Assembly: GCA_002359635.1 (NCBI GenBank)
Contig: DENJ01000117.1
Span: 5,899-14,598 of the forward strand
From: Burkholderiales bacterium UBA2647
GTDB taxonomy: Bacteria; Pseudomonadota; Gammaproteobacteria; Burkholderiales; Burkholderiaceae_E
Length of the DNA stretch: 8,700 nt
Direction: 5' to 3'
The translations under genes were made by a program, and so were the position numbers. Within the stretch, counting starts at the first letter, position 1. The number at the start of each line of letters is the position of its first letter. Below are positions 4,837 through 8,700 of the stretch, in pieces. The notes beneath the pieces are model-generated. The model saw nothing but the letters and a program-made list of their open reading frames with translations, did not search any database and was not told the DNA's origin.

Positions 4837-7800
4837 CTAGACCGACGCGCTGGTCGGGCGATGCAAAGCCACCACCTTGGTCAACACCGGCTGAGCGTCC
4901 TGCTTCTCGCCGCCATTGTCGCGATTGTTTGTGTGTTCCAAATCAAGGGCTGCTTGGAAACGATCACTCGCCTGTTGCCAGCGGCCTTGCGCATCGTCGA
5001 TATGTCGCGCTTTCACATGACCATAGCCCCTGATGTGCTCCGGGACTTGGGCAAGGACGACAAGCGCCTGATAGGCCTCAGTCAAGCGCGAGCGTGCAGC
5101 AAGCGCGTCTTGCGCCAGTTCCAGTTGCTTAAGCGCCCCCTTTAGGCTTGATTCGTAACGCTCGATCCAGGCGCGTTCCATGCGTCGTTCCTCGCTTTGG
5201 CCAAACAGGTCAAAAGCTGTGCCGCGCAAAAATTTGAAGTGTTGCAATAAGCCAAAGGCTTTCATCATCCAGGGCCCAAATTCGGATTTGATTAAATGGC
5301 CCTGCCGATCGCGTTTGGCAAAAAGCGGAGGCGCCAAGTGGAAACGGAGCTGGTAATCACCCTCGAACTGTTCGCTAAGCTTGGCGGCAAAGGCAGGATC
5401 GGCATGAAGTCGAGCCACCTCGTACTCGTCCTTATAGGCGAGTAATTTTGAGAAATAGCGAGCCACCGCCGTCGCAAGCGGGCGGGAATCGATTGAATCC
5501 GGTGCGTCTAGCGCAGCTGCTGGCGAAAGCTTGGCGGCATGTCTCACCGAAAGCTCCACCGCCATGGCCCGCTTGACCAAAGCCTCAAAGCGGGCAACCA
5601 AAGCCTCGTTTTGATAGGCCCGCAAATACGCTTGCCGGTGTCCCAGGAGCGCGGCCAAGCTCGAATGGCTTACTAAAGATTCTCCCTTGCTCAGCGGCGA
5701 TGCGATCGCTTTGCCCTGGGTCGCAGCATGAGTCCCCGAGCGCGAACTCAGCGCAACCGAGGTCACCGCATAAAGATCAACAGCGGCGCGGCGTCCCCAC
5801 AAAAAAGCCTGCTTGTTTTGTTCGACAGCGGTGTCGTTCAGCTCAATGGCTCGGTCAATAGCCTCTGCGCTCAAGGGAATCATTGCCTTTTGCCAAGCAT
5901 AGCCAAGCAAAAACAAGTTTGCTGCGATGGAATCGCCCAATAGCGCGGTCGCTAATCGGCTCGCGTCAATGAAATCGGCCTGTCCCTCACCCACGACATC
6001 GACAATTGCCGACTCCATGGCGCCGAGCGGAAATTTCCAATCGGTGTTACGGGTAAAGTCGGCTGTTGGTGTTGCTGCCACATTGGCGATTACCCGCGTA
6101 CCTTTTCGAAGTTTGGAAAGGGCATCCTTACCCGCGGTCACGACGACATCGCAGCCAAGTACCGCATCAGCCGCGGCCAGACCAATTCGCGGCGCGTGGA
6201 GCGCGTGAACATCAGCAGCAAAACGCACAAAACTCATGACGGCGCCGTTTTTTTGTGCCAGGCCTGCCATGTCGAGCACGGTAACCCCTTTGCCCTCTAG
6301 ATGCGCTGCCATGCCCAAAAGCGCACCGATGGTTACCACCCCGGTTCCCCCAATGCCGGTCACAAGCAAGGCATAAGGTTTGTCTAATGCTGGCAGGCTC
6401 ACATCGGGGAGTTGCAGGCTCAGGGCTTCATCAGCAACTTTGCTTGCCTTGCCACGACGTGGTTTACCACCTTCAACCGTGACGAAGGATGGGCAAAAAC
6501 CTTCCACGCAGGAAAAGTCTTTATTACAGCTGCTTTGGTTGATGCGGCGTTTGCGGCCCATATCGGTTTCAAGCGGCTCGATCGACACGCAATTGGCTTG
6601 CACACCGCAATCACCACAACCCTCGCAGACCGCGTCATTGATAAAGACTCTGCGTTGTGGGTCAGGGAACGAGCCTCGCTTGCGGCGTCTGCGCTTTTCT
6701 GCGGCGCAGGTCTGGTCGTAAATCAGCACCGAAACTCCGTCAAAGGCACGCAAATCCTGCTGGACGGTATCGAGCTCTCGTCGATGATGGGTCGAAACGC
6801 CGGCGGGAAAATATCCGGCGGGATACTTATCTGGCTCGTCGCTCACCACCTCGATACGCTCCACACCCTCGGCGCGCACGAGTTGCGCGATCATTTGCGG
6901 ACTGAGTAAACCATCGTGGCGCTGACCACCGGTCATTGCCACCGCGTCGTTGAACAGGATCTTGAAGGTGATGCGGGTACGGCTTGCCAAGGCATGTCGG
7001 ATCGCGAGTGATCCCGAGTGAAAAAAAGTGCCGTCGCCCAGGTTTTGAAAGACATGCTCGGTCTTGCTAAATGGAGCTTGCCCAACCCAGGTCATTCCCT
7101 CACCGCCCATTTGTGAGAATGTCACCGTGGATCGATCCATCCACATCGCCATATAGTGGCAACCGATGCCCGCGTGCGCGCGCGAACCTTCGGGCACTTT
7201 GGTTGAGGAGTTATGCGGACAACCCGAACAAAAATAAGGAATACGTTCAATGGACTGGAAGTGTTTGCCACTGCCTTGCTCACGTGCCTGCAATGCTTGA
7301 AGATGGCGCTGTACTCGGGCAATCACCCCGGACTGATAAGCATCCGCAGGGTCGAGTCGAGGCAGCAGGCGCTTCGCAATCAAGGTTGCGCACAAGGCAG
7401 GCGATAGCTCACCGGCCTCGGGCACAAGCGCCAGCCCTTCGCTGTCGCGCTTACCTACAATGATGGGTGCCATCGCTTTGCGATAGCACTGTTCTTTGAG
7501 TTGGCTTTCGATAAGCGAGCGCTTCTCTTCGATCACCAGCACTTCCTGCGCAGCCTCCACAAAGGCCGCCGCACCCATCGGCTCAAGTGGCCAGGGCATA
7601 GCCACCTTGAAGACTTTCAGGCCGATGCGTTCAGCGCATGCTTCATCAATACCAAGGTCTTGCAGTGCCTGCATGCTGTCAAGCCAAGCCTTACCGCTTG
7701 AGACAATCGCCAGCCGCGCAGGCGATCCGCCCCGTTCGACATCGGCAACGCCGAAGACATGACGGTCGAGGCGATTCGCGCGCGCGTAGGCCAGCACGGC

Positions 7801-8586
7801 GGGGATTTTGTAGCGAACGAGGCGCTCTTCAAGCTTCGGAAAGGGCTCCTCGGGCCAGCGACCGTGAATACCGCCCGGCGGCAACTCAATGTGCTGGGGC
7901 AAAACTGGGACCACTCTTGTGGGACTGACATCCACGATGCCTGCTGACTCGATCGTGTCGGTAACCGCCTTGATCGCCACCCAAACACTGGCGAAGCGGG
8001 ATAAGGCGAAACCATGCAGACCATAATCAAGGTAATCCTGGACCGTTGCTGGCGAAAGCACTGGCATTGATACGGCAATGAAGATATGGTCAACCTGAGC
8101 GGCGACGGTTGAGGACTTGGCGCCATGATCATCACCGGCAATGGCCAAGACCCCGCCATGCGGTGATGTGCCGGCCTGGTTGGCGTGCCTGAGAACATCA
8201 CCGCTGCGATCAACACCCGGCCCTTTGCCGTACCAGATCCCAAAGACGCCCTCGTACTTCCCATCGCCATGAATGTGAAGTTGCTGCGTCCCCCACAGGG
8301 CAGTTGCCGCCAGATCCTCGTTGAGCCCCGGCTGGAACTTGATGTGGTGTGCTTTGAGCTGCTTGGCTGCCTTATACAAAGCCTGGTCATAGCCACCAAC
8401 AGGTGAGCCACGATAACCACTGATGTAACCCGCGGTGTTTAAACCCGCCGCCCAGTCGCGTTGTCGTTGCATCATCGGCAAGCGCACAAGCGCCTGGGTG
8501 CCGGTGAGGAAGACGAACCCCTCGGTCGCCTCATAGCGGTCGTCAAGCGAAATTTGCTTCATACGAAGCTCGGTGGGATGGTTCAT
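4837..8586 (-). CDS. Fused indolepyruvate (2-oxoacid) ferredoxin oxidoreductase family protein
   Basis: The 1249-residue chain joins the parts of an IorA/IorB-type enzyme, which uses thiamine diphosphate, CoA and ferredoxin to convert aryl- or branched-chain 2-oxoacids to acyl-CoA and CO2. Order: N-terminal pyrimidine-binding domain (GTQALVRL, GYRGSPVGG at 57-64); a C453-x-x-C456 and C476 motif (CSGCPHN...GIGCH); the thiamine-diphosphate motif G517-D-G with N546 (GDG-X26-N); a cysteine-rich Fe-S segment C654, C657, C660, C666, C687, C693, C698; the gamma domain with GIGGTG at 744-749; and a C-terminal region of about 280 residues resembling DUF6537. The Fe-S segment is not a regular 2x[4Fe-4S] ferredoxin, but I recall this spacing as typical of the fused family. 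The ATG at 8586 has GGGAG 10 nt upstream; ATG 8562 is an alternative. Substrate is inferred from family naming only. No ferredoxin gene is adjacent in the window. Confidence 0.93.
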   Translation of the reverse strand: MNHPTELRMKQISLDDRYEATEGFVFLTGTQALVRLPMMQRQRDWAAGLNTAGYISGYRGSPVGGYDQALYKAAKQLKAHHIKFQPGLNEDLAATALWGTQQLHIHGDGKYEGVFGIWYGKGPGVDRSGDVLRHANQAGTSPHGGVLAIAGDDHGAKSSTVAAQVDHIFIAVSMPVLSPATVQDYLDYGLHGFALSRFASVWVAIKAVTDTIESAGIVDVSPTRVVPVLPQHIELPPGGIHGRWPEEPFPKLEERLVRYKIPAVLAYARANRLDRHVFGVADVERGGSPARLAIVSSGKAWLDSMQALQDLGIDEACAERIGLKVFKVAMPWPLEPMGAAAFVEAAQEVLVIEEKRSLIESQLKEQCYRKAMAPIIVGKRDSEGLALVPEAGELSPALCATLIAKRLLPRLDPADAYQSGVIARVQRHLQALQAREQGSGKHFQSIERIPYFCSGCPHNSSTKVPEGSRAHAGIGCHYMAMWMDRSTVTFSQMGGEGMTWVGQAPFSKTEHVFQNLGDGTFFHSGSLAIRHALASRTRITFKILFNDAVAMTGGQRHDGLLSPQMIAQLVRAEGVERIEVVSDEPDKYPAGYFPAGVSTHHRRELDTVQQDLRAFDGVSVLIYDQTCAAEKRRRRKRGSFPDPQRRVFINDAVCEGCGDCGVQANCVSIEPLETDMGRKRRINQSSCNKDFSCVEGFCPSFVTVEGGKPRRGKASKVADEALSLQLPDVSLPALDKPYALLVTGIGGTGVVTIGALLGMAAHLEGKGVTVLDMAGLAQKNGAVMSFVRFAADVHALHAPRIGLAAADAVLGCDVVVTAGKDALSKLRKGTRVIANVAATPTADFTRNTDWKFPLGAMESAIVDVVGEGQADFIDASRLATALLGDSIAANLFLLGYAWQKAMIPLSAEAIDRAIELNDTAVEQNKQAFLWGRRAAVDLYAVTSVALSSRSGTHAATQGKAIASPLSKGESLVSHSSLAALLGHRQAYLRAYQNEALVARFEALVKRAMAVELSVRHAAKLSPAAALDAPDSIDSRPLATAVARYFSKLLAYKDEYEVARLHADPAFAAKLSEQFEGDYQLRFHLAPPLFAKRDRQGHLIKSEFGPWMMKAFGLLQHFKFLRGTAFDLFGQSEERRMERAWIERYESSLKGALKQLELAQDALAARSRLTEAYQALVVLAQVPEHIRGYGHVKARHIDDAQGRWQQASDRFQAALDLEHTNNRDNGGEKQDAQPVLTKVVALHRPTSASV

Positions 8587-8624
8587 ACGGTGATTACTCC
8601 CATAACAAAGACCAAGCTGGCGGC

Positions 8625-8699
8625 CTAGCGCCTTGGCTCGACAACTGGCGGTGCATTAACACCTTGTAGCCCATGAGGACCTTGTAGCCCATGAAGACC
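8625..8699 (-). CDS. Possible 3' end of an upstream minus-strand gene with Gly-x-x repeats (doubtful)
   Basis: Read from the window edge, one minus-strand frame gives 24 residues, G-L-H-G-L-Q-G-P-H-G-L-Q-G then V-N-A-P-P-V-V-E-P-R-R, and stops at TAG (8625-8627), 38 bp before the oxidoreductase ATG. The first part is a collagen-like Gly-x-x pattern produced by the 18-bp repeat. Another minus frame is also open and contains repeated MGYKVL-type units, ending at TAA 8594-8596. Only about 100 bp are visible, so coding status and frame are uncertain. Confidence 0.25.
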   Translation of the reverse strand, partial: GLHGLQGPHGLQGVNAPPVVEPRR

Positions 8700-8700
8700 T
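8661..8700. repeat. 18-bp tandem repeat running off the window edge
   Basis: ACCTTGTAGCCCATGAGG (8661-8678) is followed directly by ACCTTGTAGCCCATGAAG (8679-8696), one base different, and the first four bases of a third copy (8697-8700). The period is a multiple of three, so any reading frame gives a hexapeptide repeat. The array may continue beyond the window. Confidence 0.8.

Noticed and set aside
6412..6909. 165-codon plus-strand frame opposite the Fe-S segment of the oxidoreductase.
   Set aside because: It is antisense to conserved cysteine motifs and has no domain of its own.
7617..8420. 267-codon minus-strand frame inside the oxidoreductase gene.
   Set aside because: It is a frame shadow of the 1249-residue protein, Ser/Arg/Pro-rich and without motifs, whereas the other frame carries conserved family motifs throughout.
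1..8700. CRISPR array, tRNA, rRNA, insertion sequence, toxin-antitoxin or phage genes.
   Set aside because: I looked for regularly spaced repeats, terminal inverted repeats with transposase frames and small paired genes and saw none. The repeats found are short and promoter-associated or at the edge.

Overview
The window looks like an ordinary chromosomal segment of a betaproteobacterium, most likely Burkholderiales. The evidence is a GC content somewhat above 50 percent, a TIGR01841/Phasin_2-type PHB-granule phasin with a PhaR/PhbF-like operator, a fused single-chain indolepyruvate ferredoxin oxidoreductase, and a PbpG-type DD-endopeptidase with a long Ala/Lys-rich linker. The genus cannot be fixed from this sequence alone. 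I see no tRNA, rRNA, CRISPR array, insertion sequence, integrase or phage gene.

Layout, left to right: (1) 1-369 (+), the C-terminal part of an IclR-family regulator that begins outside the window. (2) 375-1550 (-), a PbpG/PBP7-like D-Ala-D-Ala endopeptidase, convergent with the regulator and only 5 bp from it. (3) 1650-3873 (-), three genes read in the order HDAC-family deacetylase, hotdog acyl-CoA thioesterase, nitroreductase. The thioesterase stop overlaps the Shine-Dalgarno sequence of the nitroreductase, which probably starts at a TTG codon. (4) 3874-4163, a divergent regulatory region of about 290 bp with two nested inverted repeats, a direct repeat, a sigma70-like promoter and a tandem repeat. 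(5) 4164-4700 (+), a phasin. (6) 4701-4836, a spacer ending in a strong bidirectional terminator. (7) 4837-8586 (-), a 1249-residue fused indolepyruvate/2-oxoacid ferredoxin oxidoreductase. (8) 8587-8700, an upstream region holding an 18-bp tandem repeat that runs off the edge, possibly the 3' end of another minus-strand gene.

The most interesting non-coding signal is in front of the phasin gene. Three copies of a TGC-N3-GCA element surround the promoter, and the best copy (3978-3990) matches the TG-N-TGC-N3-GCAA pattern I recall for the PHB regulator PhbF/PhaR. This suggests classical PHB control: the phasin is repressed until granules titrate the regulator away. The deacetylase/thioesterase/nitroreductase cluster diverges from the same region, so it may share that control, but this is inference. 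I did not find a clearly novel multi-gene system; the findings are regulatory details and a few unusual protein features.
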